Position numbers and translations under genes: made by a program. Of a stretch of 64,000 nt of DNA, positions 34,932 to 44,305 are shown piece after piece (positions within the stretch are counted from its first letter, which is position 1; every line of letters begins with the position of its first letter). Where the stretch lies: contig NZ_MVID01000018.1 of NCBI RefSeq assembly GCF_002086815.1, forward strand, positions 1 to 64,000, in the 5' to 3' direction. Origin of the DNA: Mycolicibacterium parafortuitum. GTDB lineage: Bacteria; Actinomycetota; Actinomycetes; Mycobacteriales; Mycobacteriaceae. The notes beneath the pieces were generated by a model. It did no database searches, was not told the DNA's origin, and saw nothing but the letters and a program-made list of their open reading frames with translations.

Positions 34932-35786
34932 ATGACCAACAGCAGCGTGCTCGGGAGCTTTCTCCGCTGGCACCGCCATCGATTGACGCCGCAGGACGTC
35001 GGGCTGCCTGACCACGGGAGGCGACGGGTGCCGGGGCTGCGCCGCGAGGAGGTGGCCCAGCTCGCCGGCATCAGCACCGAGTACTACATCCGGCTCGAAC
35101 AGGGCCGGGAGCGCTCGCCGTCGGTCGCCGTCGTCGACGCGCTCGCCGATGCGCTGCGCCTCGACGCGGACGAGGCAACCCATCTGCATCGCCTGACCCG
35201 GCCGGCGTCCCGGCGCGGCGGCGTCGCCCACTCCAGGGTGCCCGACGGCGTGGTGCTGCTGATCGACCAGCTGGAGTTGCCCGCGATACTCGTGGACCGC
35301 TACATGGACGTCGTGGCCTCCAACTCGCGGGCCCAGCTGCTGTTCCCGAACATGGAGCCGGACACCAGCCGGTTGCACGCGGTGTTCCTCGACCCCCGCG
35401 AACGGGACTTCTGGGTCGACTGGGAACAGGCCGCCGCCGACAGCGTCGCGCAGTTACGGGCCGACATCGGCAACGAGTGCGAATCACCGCGGGCCCAGGC
35501 CCTGATCGGCGATCTGCGCCAGCGCTCCCGGCACTTCTGCCGGCTGTGGTCCCGGCAGGAGGTCCAGCAGCGCGCGGTGAGCCCGGTGCGGGTGCGTCAC
35601 TGCGACGTCGGGGAGCTGGAACTTCATCGTGAGAAGTTCGCCGTCACCGGCGCCGAACGACTCCACCTCTACGTCTACTTCGCCGCTGCGGACTCGATGT
35701 CGGCGTGCCGGCTCGCGCGGCTGTGGCACAGGGAGAGTGGCAGTGCCGTTACCAGGAATGATCCGGTCTGGATGGGATCGCGCTGA
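34932..35786 (+). CDS. XRE-family regulator with MmyB-like ligand domain
   Basis: The 284-residue protein starts with a helix-turn-helix (VPGLRREEVAQLAGISTEYY, then RLEQGRERSPSVAVVDALADAL). It continues into the MmyB-type PAS-like domain seen with that motif in actinobacteria. The domain includes LVDRYMDVVASNSRAQLLF and a C-terminal FAVTGAERLHLYVYFA. Such proteins are thought to bind fatty acids and to repress a neighbouring gene. The target here is not clear; the closest candidates are itself and the following membrane protein. Confidence 0.85.
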   Translation: MTNSSVLGSFLRWHRHRLTPQDVGLPDHGRRRVPGLRREEVAQLAGISTEYYIRLEQGRERSPSVAVVDALADALRLDADEATHLHRLTRPASRRGGVAHSRVPDGVVLLIDQLELPAILVDRYMDVVASNSRAQLLFPNMEPDTSRLHAVFLDPRERDFWVDWEQAAADSVAQLRADIGNECESPRAQALIGDLRQRSRHFCRLWSRQEVQQRAVSPVRVRHCDVGELELHREKFAVTGAERLHLYVYFAAADSMSACRLARLWHRESGSAVTRNDPVWMGSR

Positions 35787-35805
35787 TCACCCCAGACTGG
35801 CCGGC

Positions 35806-36168
35806 GTGTATTCCGGTCGGCACGACGATGAGCGTATCCAGGATTCAGCCCGCGAGTGGCAGAAACTTCAACTCGGCGTATTGGGTTTCGTCGGGCTCTG
35901 CGGTGTTCTCACCGACGGCGGTGACGGGCGGGCCCGCCCGCCGTGGTTGGCGCAATTCGGGGCGATCTCGGCGCTCGCCGGGTTCCTCCTCGCGGCGCTG
36001 GGCGTGGTGTTCGTCGCCACCGTCGCGCAGCCGGTGGCGGGTCGACCGGTGCCCAGAAGTGTTGCGGTACAACGCTTGACCGTCGGTGTCGTGATCACCC
36101 TCGGTGCCACCGCGCTGACGGCGCTGGCGGCTCTGACCTGGTGGTGGCCGCAGGTGGGACCGCGGTGA
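35806..36168 (+). CDS. Small three-helix membrane protein
   Basis: The 120-residue product has hydrophobic segments at LGVLGFVGLCGVL, FGAISALAGFLLAALGVVFVATV and LTVGVVITLGATALTALAAL. It starts at a GTG with no strong ribosome site, so the N-terminus is uncertain. Its TGA overlaps the GTG of the following regulator/hydrolase, which suggests that the two are co-translated and may interact. The family was not recognised. Confidence 0.6.
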   Translation: MYSGRHDDERIQDSAREWQKLQLGVLGFVGLCGVLTDGGDGRARPPWLAQFGAISALAGFLLAALGVVFVATVAQPVAGRPVPRSVAVQRLTVGVVITLGATALTALAALTWWWPQVGPR

Positions 36169-37358
36169 GAACGGCGGAGATCGTATTCGGCGAGTTCGTG
36201 CTGGACTCGCAGCGTTACGAGTTGCGGCGCGACGGTCAGGCCGTCCCGGTGGAGCCGCAGGTGTTCGACGTGCTGGCCGTGCTGGTGGTCAACCGTCGAC
36301 GCTGTGTGACCAAACAGGAGCTGTTCGAGGCGGTGTGGGGCGGAAAGTTCGTCGGCGAGGCCGCGTTGTCGAGCCGCATCATGGCGGCCCGGCGTGCGCT
36401 CGGTGACGACGGGGAGTCCCAGCGGTACATCAAGACGGTGCGCGGGCGCGGCTACCAGTTCGTCGGTACCGTCACCGATCCCGCCGTCGAGCCATCCTCC
36501 GGCGACGTCGCGCCGACGGTCGAGCAGCGCGTCGCGTTCTGCCGCGCCGCCGACGGACTGCGGCTGGCCTACGCGGTGGCGGGGGAGGGCCCGCCGCTGG
36601 TGCGCGCAGGCAACTGGATGACGCATCTGCGCTACGACGTGGAGAGCCCGGTGTGGCGGCACTGGGTGCGCGATCTGTCCCAGCGGTACCGCTACATCCG
36701 TTACGACGAACGAGGATGCGGTCTCTCGGACTGGGATGCACCGGGATTCACCTTCGACGACTGGGTCGATGATCTGGCCTCGGTGGTCGACTCCCTCGAA
36801 TTGGACCGTTTCCCGTTGCTCGGTGTCTCCCAGGGCGGTGCCGTGGCCGTCGCCTACGCCGCGCGCCACCCCGAACGGGTGTCACGGCTGGTGCTCTGCG
36901 GGGCGTACGCGCGCGGGCGTGCGGTGCGCGCGGTCGGGCCGGAGGAACGGCGTGCGGCCGCACTGGATCTCGACCTTGCACGGGTTGGTTGGGGCCATGA
37001 CGATCCGGCCTTCCGGCAGGTGTTCGCCGCGCAGTTCATCCCCGGGGGCACACGGGAGGACTGGAACTCCTTCGACCATCTGCAGCGCCGTACCACCTCG
37101 GCCGAGAACGCGGTGCGTTTCCTGGAGCAGTTCGCTCACATCGACGTCCGCGACCTCGCCGGCCAGGTGGCCTGCCCGACGCTGGTGATGCACGCCCGCG
37201 GTGACCGCCGGGTGCCCCTGCAGTACGGGGAGGAGTTGGCCACGCTGATCCCGCGGGCGCGGTTCGTCCCGCTCGAGGGCGACAACCACCTGCTCACGGC
37301 CGACGAGCCGGCATGGGGGACTTTTTGCGCGGAGCTGGACGCGTTCCTGGCTGGCTGA
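36165..37358 (+). CDS. Winged-helix DNA-binding domain fused to alpha/beta hydrolase
   Basis: Residues 1-100 of this 397-residue protein form an OmpR/CadC-type winged helix (FGEFVLDSQRYELRRDG, then SSRIMAARRALGDDG and IKTVRGRGYQFVG). Residues 120-397 are an alpha/beta hydrolase with the nucleophile elbow GVSQGG (Ser222), Asp in MHARGDRRVPL and His in EGDNHLL. The fusion suggests a transcription factor whose hydrolase fold binds or hydrolyses its inducer. It overlaps the membrane-protein gene by 4 bp. Its 3' end overlaps the opposing sigma gene by 65 bp. Confidence 0.88.
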   Translation: MRTAEIVFGEFVLDSQRYELRRDGQAVPVEPQVFDVLAVLVVNRRRCVTKQELFEAVWGGKFVGEAALSSRIMAARRALGDDGESQRYIKTVRGRGYQFVGTVTDPAVEPSSGDVAPTVEQRVAFCRAADGLRLAYAVAGEGPPLVRAGNWMTHLRYDVESPVWRHWVRDLSQRYRYIRYDERGCGLSDWDAPGFTFDDWVDDLASVVDSLELDRFPLLGVSQGGAVAVAYAARHPERVSRLVLCGAYARGRAVRAVGPEERRAAALDLDLARVGWGHDDPAFRQVFAAQFIPGGTREDWNSFDHLQRRTTSAENAVRFLEQFAHIDVRDLAGQVACPTLVMHARGDRRVPLQYGEELATLIPRARFVPLEGDNHLLTADEPAWGTFCAELDAFLAG

Positions 37359-37896
37359 GCCGGCGGCGCAGCTGGGCCCGGCCACGGTGCATCCGCGACA
37401 TCACCGTGCCCTCGGGGACTCCCATCACCCGGGCGACCTCGCGGCACGACATGCCCTCGACCGCGGTGTAATAGACCGTCAGGCGCATCGGCTCGGAGAG
37501 CTCGGCCAGCGCCGCGACGAGCCGGTCGTCAGCGATGTCGCGCAGCACGAGCTCCTCTGCGGACACCGCCCCGGTGTCTCCGTCTTGGAACTCCGCGGTC
37601 AATGTTTCGGCGGGACGGCACTGGGCGGCACGGTATTTCGCGATCCACGTGTTACGCAGGATGCTCAGCAGCCAGGCCTTCAGGTAGGGATCCGGCCCGA
37701 GCCTGGGAAAGGCGCGATACGCCTTGAGGAGTGTCTCCTGGACCAGATCCTCGGCGTCGGCGGCGTTTCCGGTGTAGCCGTACGCGCGCCGCTTCAGCAT
37801 CGGAGCCAGGCTCAGGGCCGCGCGCTCGAACTCGGTGTCATCCGCGCGCTGTTCACGTTGTGGTGCAGCGCATTTCGGAGTCGTTGTCGTCATCAC
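37294..37896 (-). CDS. ECF sigma factor, SigH/SigE-like
   Basis: The 200-residue protein has sigma region 2 (EDLVQETLLKAYRAF, LKAWLLSILRNTWIAKYR) and region 4 (TVYYTAVEGMSCREVARVM, EGTVMSRMHRGRAQLRRRL). These closely follow the SigH pattern of mycobacteria. No RshA-type zinc anti-sigma gene is adjacent. A GTG at 37896 and an ATG at 37893 are both possible starts. Either overlaps the end of the upstream YoaK-family gene by about 40 bp, so the two are probably translated from one message. Confidence 0.87.
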   Translation of the reverse strand: MMTTTTPKCAAPQREQRADDTEFERAALSLAPMLKRRAYGYTGNAADAEDLVQETLLKAYRAFPRLGPDPYLKAWLLSILRNTWIAKYRAAQCRPAETLTAEFQDGDTGAVSAEELVLRDIADDRLVAALAELSEPMRLTVYYTAVEGMSCREVARVMGVPEGTVMSRMHRGRAQLRRRLSQPGTRPAPRKKSPMPARRP

Positions 37897-38641
37897 GAAG
37901 ATGATCCTGCGCCGGAGCGCGCCGCGGTGCTTGGAGACTGTGTGGAGATCGCGTGGAGAGATCGGACCCGCGCGGGGCCGACAACCGCAGGTGCCCGAGC
38001 ACCGCGACGGCCGCGGTGAGCACGGCCGCCAGGCCGAACGGCACCGCCACGTGCACCCGGAGCAGGGCCGCGCCCGCGACGGCGCCGGCGAAGATCACCG
38101 CGATCGCCACCAGCCGGCGGTTGAACACCGCGCCGCGCCCGCCGCGGGTCCACGTTTCCCCGGCCAGCGAGGCGAGAGTGGAGGTGACCACCACCGTGGT
38201 CATGTCGGCGACCGCGACGGTGCGCGCGACCATCGCCTGGGATCCCATCACCGCCGCCGTCGCCGCGGCCATCACGATCTGCAGCGCCGTCCCGAGGTGA
38301 CTGCCCGCCAGGACCGCCGCCACCGCCAGTGCCGAGAGCGTGGCCGCCCCGACCGACAGCAGCACGGTCACCCGGTGGTGCCAGCCCGGACCGCGGGGCT
38401 CGCCGCGGCCGCGCAGCACCAGGCCGGCGAGATAGGCCGCGGCGGTGAACGCCGCCAGCGCGATCGCCGGGCCGAGCACGGGCAGTTCGTCGGCGCCGGC
38501 CACACCCATGCCCAGGATCACGATGTTGCCCGTCATGTTCCCGGTGAACACCCGGTCCAGGGCCAGGAAGCCGACCGCGTCGACCACGCCGGTGACGAAC
38601 GTCAGCACCACGGTGGCGGCCAGCGCGAGGGTCTGGCGCAT
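37853..38641 (-). CDS. YoaK/DUF1275 family membrane protein
   Basis: The 262-residue protein has about six hydrophobic helices and the YoaK hallmarks VTGVVDAVGFLAL and FTGNMTGNIVILGM. The last 45 residues (SAPRGSDLSTRSPH onward) are polar and are read in a different frame over the start of the sigma gene, so this tail may be an accidental extension. Its ATG shares a base with the stop of the upstream permease (TGATG). Function is unknown in the family. Confidence 0.82.
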   Translation of the reverse strand: MRQTLALAATVVLTFVTGVVDAVGFLALDRVFTGNMTGNIVILGMGVAGADELPVLGPAIALAAFTAAAYLAGLVLRGRGEPRGPGWHHRVTVLLSVGAATLSALAVAAVLAGSHLGTALQIVMAAATAAVMGSQAMVARTVAVADMTTVVVTSTLASLAGETWTRGGRGAVFNRRLVAIAVIFAGAVAGAALLRVHVAVPFGLAAVLTAAVAVLGHLRLSAPRGSDLSTRSPHSLQAPRRAPAQDHLRDDDNDSEMRCTTT

Positions 38642-40212
38642 CAGAACGCGATGATCGCGAACAGCGTGGACAGCACGAGCCCGGCCATCACCGGCAGGAA
38701 GCACTTGCGGGCCAGCGTGAGCACCGGAACCCGGGCGAAGCCGGCCACGGCGACCAGCGAGGACCACGCCACCAATGTGCCGCCGCCCGACCAGATGTTG
38801 CCCATCTGCCCGATCGCGGCCAGCGTCGACGGATCCATTCCCGCCGCGCTGCCGAGGGCGCCCGACAGCGACCCGGTCAGCGGCAACCCGCTGAAGCCGG
38901 ACCCCTCCAGGCCGGCGATCACGCCGACGAACATCACCGTGAACGCGACCACGAACGCGTTCGGCGCGACGTGCGAGAGCCCCGCGTTGATGAGATCGAA
39001 CAGCAACGCGGGACCGGTGGCGTCCTCGGGCATGCCGAGGATGCGGGCCGAGAAGTCGCCGTTGCCGATGAAGAAGAAGCCGGCGATCGGCAGCACGATA
39101 CCCATCGCCTTGAACGCGAACACCAGGCCGTCGACCACGTGCTGCGAGGAGGCCTCCAGGCAGGCCCGGCGGCTGTTGGTCAGACACGCCGCGAACAGGA
39201 TCATCGCCGCGATTCCCCCGACGATGCCTGCGGCGTCACCGCCCTTGAGTGGCGGCACCGCGGCGGTGAACTTTCCCAGCAGCAGGTAGACGATGAACAC
39301 CAGGTAAGCGGCGGGCACGAGGATCGCAAACGCCTTGGCCGCCAGGGGCTTCGGGGAGCTGTCAGGCTCCGCGGCCGACGTGTCGCGCACGATCGTGGCC
39401 GTCGGGGCCCCGACCCCGCCGGCGGCGGCGCGCGCAGCAGGCGGGACGGGCGCGGCAGCCCCGCCCGCGGCAGGCGCCGGTTCTCCGCCGTCGGGCGTGC
39501 CGTCATCCGAAGCGGTCACACCGAACTTGTCGGCCTTGTTCTCCCAGGCGACGAGCAACTCCGGCGACGGAGCACGCCAGGTCCGGCGCTGGGTGAGGTA
39601 GGTGATGACCAATGCGGTGAAGCCCACGATGAGCGAGAGCACGAGGGCCTTGTCGGCCACGCTGTCGGTGTCGACGCCGGCTGCTGTCGCCGAGATGCCG
39701 GGGGCCACCTTGATGATGTAGTCCGACGACAACGCCATGCCCTGTCCCGCGATCGCGATGACCATGCCCACCGACAGCGGGCTCAGCCCGGCCCGGATCG
39801 CGACCGGGATCAGCACCGCGCCGACCAGAGGGACTGCCGGGGTGGGCCAGAAGAACAGCGAGATCACATAGGTGATGAGCGCGAGCATCACGAAACTGCT
39901 TGTGCCCGCCCGCATCACACGGCGGAACGGGGTGACCATCAGGCGGTCGGCGCCCATCTCGCGCAGCGCGCCGAGCATCGCGGTGACCAGCGCGATGATC
40001 AGGAAGATGTTGAACAGTTCGTGCGCGGCGACCAGGCTGGCGTTGAAGATCGACGACAGTCCGGTGATGACGCTGCCGGAGAACACCCACGCGGTCAGGA
40101 ATGTCGCCATGACCGCGGGGACGACGATGTTCTTGCGCAATGCCATCGTGAGAAGGATGACGATGATGCCGGCGAGGTATATCCAGTGCGCCGCGCCCAG
40201 ATGAGTCTGCAT
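38641..40212 (-). CDS. Multi-helix permease (ion-transporter-like anion/organic acid carrier)
   Basis: The 523-residue protein has about twelve membrane helices, with a Pro/Ala-rich cytoplasmic loop of about 70 residues in the middle (DGGEPAPAAGGAAAPVPP). It resembles permeases of the GntP/DcuC/citrate ion-transporter superfamily: two related halves, with small-residue hairpins such as GQGMALSSDYIIKV and QMGNIWSGGGTLVAWSS. The substrate is probably a carboxylate, but this is uncertain. It starts the permease-YoaK-sigma run and may import the substrate of the catabolic genes at 43853-50725. Confidence 0.6.
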   Translation of the reverse strand: MQTHLGAAHWIYLAGIIVILLTMALRKNIVVPAVMATFLTAWVFSGSVITGLSSIFNASLVAAHELFNIFLIIALVTAMLGALREMGADRLMVTPFRRVMRAGTSSFVMLALITYVISLFFWPTPAVPLVGAVLIPVAIRAGLSPLSVGMVIAIAGQGMALSSDYIIKVAPGISATAAGVDTDSVADKALVLSLIVGFTALVITYLTQRRTWRAPSPELLVAWENKADKFGVTASDDGTPDGGEPAPAAGGAAAPVPPAARAAAGGVGAPTATIVRDTSAAEPDSSPKPLAAKAFAILVPAAYLVFIVYLLLGKFTAAVPPLKGGDAAGIVGGIAAMILFAACLTNSRRACLEASSQHVVDGLVFAFKAMGIVLPIAGFFFIGNGDFSARILGMPEDATGPALLFDLINAGLSHVAPNAFVVAFTVMFVGVIAGLEGSGFSGLPLTGSLSGALGSAAGMDPSTLAAIGQMGNIWSGGGTLVAWSSLVAVAGFARVPVLTLARKCFLPVMAGLVLSTLFAIIAF

Positions 40213-40562
40213 CCGACGGCCTTTCGCTCACAACTGCTCATGGGCTGTGCAGTCTGATGGGGGAATGCTCGGCGCGATACGAGCGTGGGTCAACGCACAG
40301 AGTGCACACCGCTGTGACAGTCCCTCTGTGCAATATGCTCGCCGGTTGTCGGCCACATGTCCCGGCGTTTCGGCCAGGTAAATACTCCTGCGGATGCTGC
40401 GGCGATGTGCAGTTGCGCCGCGATCCACCTTCCGCACTGGGCACTTTGACCCGAGGGGACGGCCGCGTGGCGGGGTCGTCGGTGAGACAGTGACTGGGGT
40501 GGGCACGCCCCCGGCAACCCCGCCACCCGCAACCGCCGACAGATCGTGACGACAGCGCCGAG
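40213..40562. other. Gene-free 350-bp divergent control region
   Basis: No convincing gene was seen. It separates the leftward permease from the rightward MFS gene. It holds three TGTGCA hexamers (40246, 40327, 40406) and one reverse copy (40303), a hexamer that also recurs around the pucR gene. Promoters could not be placed with confidence. Confidence 0.55.
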
Positions 40563-41969
40563 ATGACCGACACCGACAGCCATCCCCCCGCAGGACCAGC
40601 GGTCCCCGAGGGCCGCGACGGCACGCCGCTGGCGCTGGCCGCGCTGCTGTCGGGCACGCTGGTCGGCACGATCAGCAACAACGTCGTCAACGTGCCGATG
40701 CCGGCCATTCTCGCCGACTTCGACGCCCCGCTGGGCAGCGGCGTGTTCATCGTGGTCGGGTTTCTGCTGACCTTCACCGCAACCATGCCGGTGGTCGGCT
40801 GGATCGGGGATCGCTTCGGTCGCCGGCGCGTGTACTGCGCCTCGATGATCGGCACCGCGGTGTGCGCGGTGGGGGCCGCGACCGCGCCGACGCTCGAGCT
40901 GCTGATCATGTGGCGCTGCCTCGGCGGGATGGCCGCCTCGGCGCTCGGCCCGGCGGTGATGGGCCTGTTGACATGGCTGTTCGCCGGGGAGCGGCGGGGC
41001 GGGGCGGTCGGTGCGTGGGCGTCGGTCAACGGCATCGGCCAGGCGGTCGGCCCGACGATGGGCGGCTTCATCGCCGACGCGTGGGGGTGGCGGTGGGTCT
41101 TCGTTCCGCTGGTGCCGGTCGCGCTGGCGGGCCTGATCGGGACGCTGCGGCACATCCCGCGCTATCCCGGCACGCGGATGAGCTTCGACGCCGTCGGGGC
41201 CACCGCGCTGACCGCGGGCTCCGGTCTGCTGATCCTCGGGGTGGCCCTGGTGCCGCGGCTCGGCGCGTCCATCGCCGTGCTCGCGGTGATCGGGGCCGCC
41301 GTGGTGGTGCTGGCGTTCTTCGTCCGGCACTGCCTGCGCGCGGCCGAACCGTTCGTCGACGTCCGACTGGTGGCCGAGGTCAGGTTCGCGCGCAGCACGC
41401 TGGGCGCCTTCTCGTTCATGTTCTGCCTCGGCGCCACGCTGCTGGCGGTGCCGCTGTATCTGGTCGGCAGTGGGCAGTCGGGGTCGGTGGCGGGGCTGGT
41501 GCTGCTGGCGGTTCCGGCGGCGATGACGGTCCTCGGGCCGCTGGTGGGCAGATACCTGGACCGGATCGGGCCGCGCCGGGTGCTGCGCACCGGACTCGCG
41601 TTGCTGATCGCCGGTCAGCTCGCACTGGCCGCGGCGACCTCGGCGGGGATCGCCGAGCGCGCCCACGGGCTGGCCGCGACCGCGGGCATCCTGCTGCTGG
41701 TCGGTGTCGGGATCGCGTTCGTCCAGACCCCGGCGGCCACCGGCGCGACCCGCTCCCCGGCGGGTGCGCAGGGCACCGGGCTGGGCCTGTACAACCTGAT
41801 CCGGTTCAGCGGCTCGGCGATGGGGGCGGCCTGGGTGGCGATCGCGCTCAGCGGCACAGACGGGGCAGGCGGGGCCGGTTATCCGCTGGCGTTCCTCGTC
41901 GTCGCCGCGGTCGCGGTGCTCGGGCTGCTCGGGTCGTTCGCCGGCCCGGATCCCGAACCCGCGCGATAG
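40563..41969 (+). CDS. MFS transporter
   Basis: The 468-residue permease has MFS motif A (GWIGDRFGRRRVYC), an RCLGGMAASALGPAVMGL helix and a second-half GRYLDRIGPRRVL loop. It is shorter than the two 14-helix exporters at 11945 and 15711. It converges on the PucR regulator with no gap (stop at 41969, opposing stop at 41970). Uptake or export of the catabolic substrate is inferred only from position. Confidence 0.85.
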   Translation: MTDTDSHPPAGPAVPEGRDGTPLALAALLSGTLVGTISNNVVNVPMPAILADFDAPLGSGVFIVVGFLLTFTATMPVVGWIGDRFGRRRVYCASMIGTAVCAVGAATAPTLELLIMWRCLGGMAASALGPAVMGLLTWLFAGERRGGAVGAWASVNGIGQAVGPTMGGFIADAWGWRWVFVPLVPVALAGLIGTLRHIPRYPGTRMSFDAVGATALTAGSGLLILGVALVPRLGASIAVLAVIGAAVVVLAFFVRHCLRAAEPFVDVRLVAEVRFARSTLGAFSFMFCLGATLLAVPLYLVGSGQSGSVAGLVLLAVPAAMTVLGPLVGRYLDRIGPRRVLRTGLALLIAGQLALAAATSAGIAERAHGLAATAGILLLVGVGIAFVQTPAATGATRSPAGAQGTGLGLYNLIRFSGSAMGAAWVAIALSGTDGAGGAGYPLAFLVVAAVAVLGLLGSFAGPDPEPAR

Positions 41970-43643
41970 TCAGCGGAACCGGGCCTCGCGGTCGACCGCC
42001 GCGTGGATCTCGGTGAGCATGTCCAGCCGGATCGCCAGCCAGACGGTGAATTGGTGGTCGGGCTCCCGGATGTCGAGCCCGATCGCCCGCGACACCCGGT
42101 CCAGCTTGGTCAGCATGGTGTTGCGGTGCACGTTGAGGGCGCGTGCGGTCGCGTTGACGTTCCCGCCGTGGGCGAGGTATCCGGTCAGGAACTCCAGCAG
42201 GTCCGGGGTCGGCCGCAGCGGTCCGAGGATGTCGGTGACCAGCGCCCGGCTCCGCTCGGTGTCGGCGACGTCGGCGAGCACGGTGAAGCTGCGCAGATCC
42301 TGGTAGGACACCGCACCGGTGACATGCAGCCGGCCTGCGATGCCCAGCGCGATGCGCGCCTCCCGATAGCTGCCGGCGATCTCCTGGGCCCCCCGGGCGG
42401 GCCGGCTGTAGGCGACGGCGACCGCGGTGGCGCGCCGGCTCTCCAGCTCGGCGGCCATCGCCTCGGCGTAGTGCGTCATCTCCTTGCGCATCGCGGTGTC
42501 GTCGTCGCCGCGCAGTGAGCGGACGACCACCAGCACGTCGCCGAGCACGGTGACATAGGAGCGCACCGCGGGATCGGGGGCCACGTTGGCGGCGTAGCGG
42601 GCCAGCCGCACCATGCTCGCGGTCGGGTTGTCGACGCCGCGGGGCACCGCACCGGGGGCGACGAACACACCGAACTGCGCGTCGATGTCGATCTCGTGAT
42701 AGTCGGCGCGGGCGCGCATGTCGTGCTCGCTGGAGAAGTGGCCGTGGACCAGCGCCTGGACGAAGTCGCCTCTGGCCCGCTCCTCGGCCTCGTCGACGCT
42801 GTGCTGGCGCAGCATCTCCGAGCCGATGATCGCGGTGGCCTGTTCGGTGACCACGACGTGGCGTGCCAGATCGTGGCTGCCCGGCTCCGCGGACGGCACC
42901 AGCACCAGAACCCAGCCTTCGAACGCCTTCCCCAGCCGGATCGCCGTGGAGATCAGCGTCCAGTGGCCGCCGGTGGGGGCCTCGAAGCGCTCCACCCTGG
43001 TGTCGTGGTGCGACGACTGCCGGGCCGCCGCGGTCAGATCCGCGGTCAGCAGGGGCAGGATCGACTCGGCCACCGTGGTGGCCGAGTCGGCGTTGAATCC
43101 GTTGTGCGCCACCACGTTGCCGCGGGCATCGAGGGCCATCGCAGGGTTGCGGGCGAGGTTGGAGACCTCGCGCACCAGCATCTGCAGCCCCGCGCCGCGG
43201 TGGAACAGTCCGGCCAGCGACGCGTGCACGTGGGTCGCATAGCGCATCGCGTGCACTTCCTGGCTCAGGGCCCGTTCGGCGAGCAGCCGGTTCAGGGCGG
43301 CGAACCCGACCGGGAACCCCATCTCCACCACCACCATGTCGGCGGGCAGCCGGGAGTACGGGAAGTCGGCGGGCGCCTCGCCGTCGACGAGCAGCGTGGT
43401 GGCCCCGCGCGCGGCCAGTGCCGCCACCGCTGCGCCGTTGCCCAGCAACGCCTCTGGCCTGCTGTACACCGCGACCCCGGCGAGGGGGTCGTGCCGTGAC
43501 ATCACCTCCGCCAGCGGCAGCACCCAGTGCAGTTCCCGGTCGAGCCGGTCGTGGCCGGCCACCACGCGGGCACCCGCCATCAGGGTCTCGTCGAGCAGCC
43601 CCGACACCGTCATCCGGCTCTCGTCGCGTCGCTCCGCTGTCAT
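41970..43643 (-). CDS. PucR-family transcriptional regulator
   Basis: The 557-residue protein has an N-terminal PucR-type domain (MTVSGLLDETLMAGARVVAG, HWVLPLAEVMS) and a GAF-like middle. It ends in the C-terminal PucR helix-turn-helix (GYLAHGGNVNATARALNVHR, NTMLTKLDRVSRAIG). The ATG at 43643 was chosen because it follows GGAGCAGG and keeps the N-terminal domain; an ATG at 43613 is possible. It is divergent from the catabolic genes, so it probably activates or represses them in response to their substrate. Known PucR targets include purine and amine catabolism. Confidence 0.87.
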   Translation of the reverse strand: MTAERRDESRMTVSGLLDETLMAGARVVAGHDRLDRELHWVLPLAEVMSRHDPLAGVAVYSRPEALLGNGAAVAALAARGATTLLVDGEAPADFPYSRLPADMVVVEMGFPVGFAALNRLLAERALSQEVHAMRYATHVHASLAGLFHRGAGLQMLVREVSNLARNPAMALDARGNVVAHNGFNADSATTVAESILPLLTADLTAAARQSSHHDTRVERFEAPTGGHWTLISTAIRLGKAFEGWVLVLVPSAEPGSHDLARHVVVTEQATAIIGSEMLRQHSVDEAEERARGDFVQALVHGHFSSEHDMRARADYHEIDIDAQFGVFVAPGAVPRGVDNPTASMVRLARYAANVAPDPAVRSYVTVLGDVLVVVRSLRGDDDTAMRKEMTHYAEAMAAELESRRATAVAVAYSRPARGAQEIAGSYREARIALGIAGRLHVTGAVSYQDLRSFTVLADVADTERSRALVTDILGPLRPTPDLLEFLTGYLAHGGNVNATARALNVHRNTMLTKLDRVSRAIGLDIREPDHQFTVWLAIRLDMLTEIHAAVDREARFR

Positions 43644-43670
43644 CACACACCTGCTCCGTACCGCGGCATC

Positions 43671-43710
43671 TGTGCACGATCGCACCCGCTCCGCCGCCAC
43701 ACTATGTGCA
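43671..43710. promoter_or_regulatory. TGTGCA pair in the pucR-glcG intergenic region
   Basis: TGTGCACGAT starts at 43671 and TGTGCA recurs at 43705. TGTGCACGAT occurs again at 44310, upstream of the oxygenase gene. These are candidate PucR sites. Confidence 0.4.
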
Positions 43711-43852
43711 GGTTGACTCGAATGCCCGGCGGATCGGGGACATGTTGACCAGAGCTTCCCCGGGGCGGCGCCGGTAAACATTCCAGGCAGGCAGACCGAT
43801 ACGGCGATGACGCGCCGCGTCACCGTCCCGACCCACAGGAGACAGTCCCGCC

Positions 43853-44305
43853 ATGCATCAGATCTACCGGATCACCCTCGACGACGCACTGCCGCTGCTG
43901 GCGGCCGGGCGGGCCAAGGCCGAGGAGATCGGCGTCAAGCAAACCCTGTGCATCTGCGATGACGGCGGCAATGTCCTTGCCCTGCATCGTCTTCCGGGTG
44001 CGCGACTGACCGGGGTCGACATCTCGATAGCCAAGGCGTTCACCGCGGCCGGGCACGAACGCGCCACCCATTTGTTCAACGAGGCCCCCGATGGCCCGGC
44101 ACTTCCGGGCAACGAGGCCTTCGGCATCAGCCACATGCTGCCCGGCAAGTTCGCGGTGTTCGTGGGCGGCTTCCCGCTCGTCTTCGACGGCCAGATCGTC
44201 GGCGGTGTCGGGATCAGCGGCGGCAACGGTGCGCAGGACAAGGCCGTCGGCGCCGCGATCCTCGCCGAGTTCGAGGCCCTGACCGCCGCGGTCACCGGGC
44301 GTTGA
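43853..44305 (+). CDS. GlcG/HbpS family (DUF336) protein
   Basis: The 150-residue protein has the family pattern ITLDDALPLLAAGRAKAEE, ICDDGGNVLALHR and VVDGQIVGGVGISGG-like C-terminal strand and loop. Family members bind haem or small ligands and often accompany oxidative catabolic operons. It lies just outside the oxygenase operon, 170 bp upstream, in the same direction. Confidence 0.85.
   Translation: MHQIYRITLDDALPLLAAGRAKAEEIGVKQTLCICDDGGNVLALHRLPGARLTGVDISIAKAFTAAGHERATHLFNEAPDGPALPGNEAFGISHMLPGKFAVFVGGFPLVFDGQIVGGVGISGGNGAQDKAVGAAILAEFEALTAAVTGR

Noticed and set aside
32769..35378. An 869-codon open frame on the minus strand opposite the arylsulfatase gene
   Set aside because: It is antisense to a gene with clear sulfatase motifs, has His/Arg/Val-rich composition typical of GC-rich antisense frames, and shows no domain.
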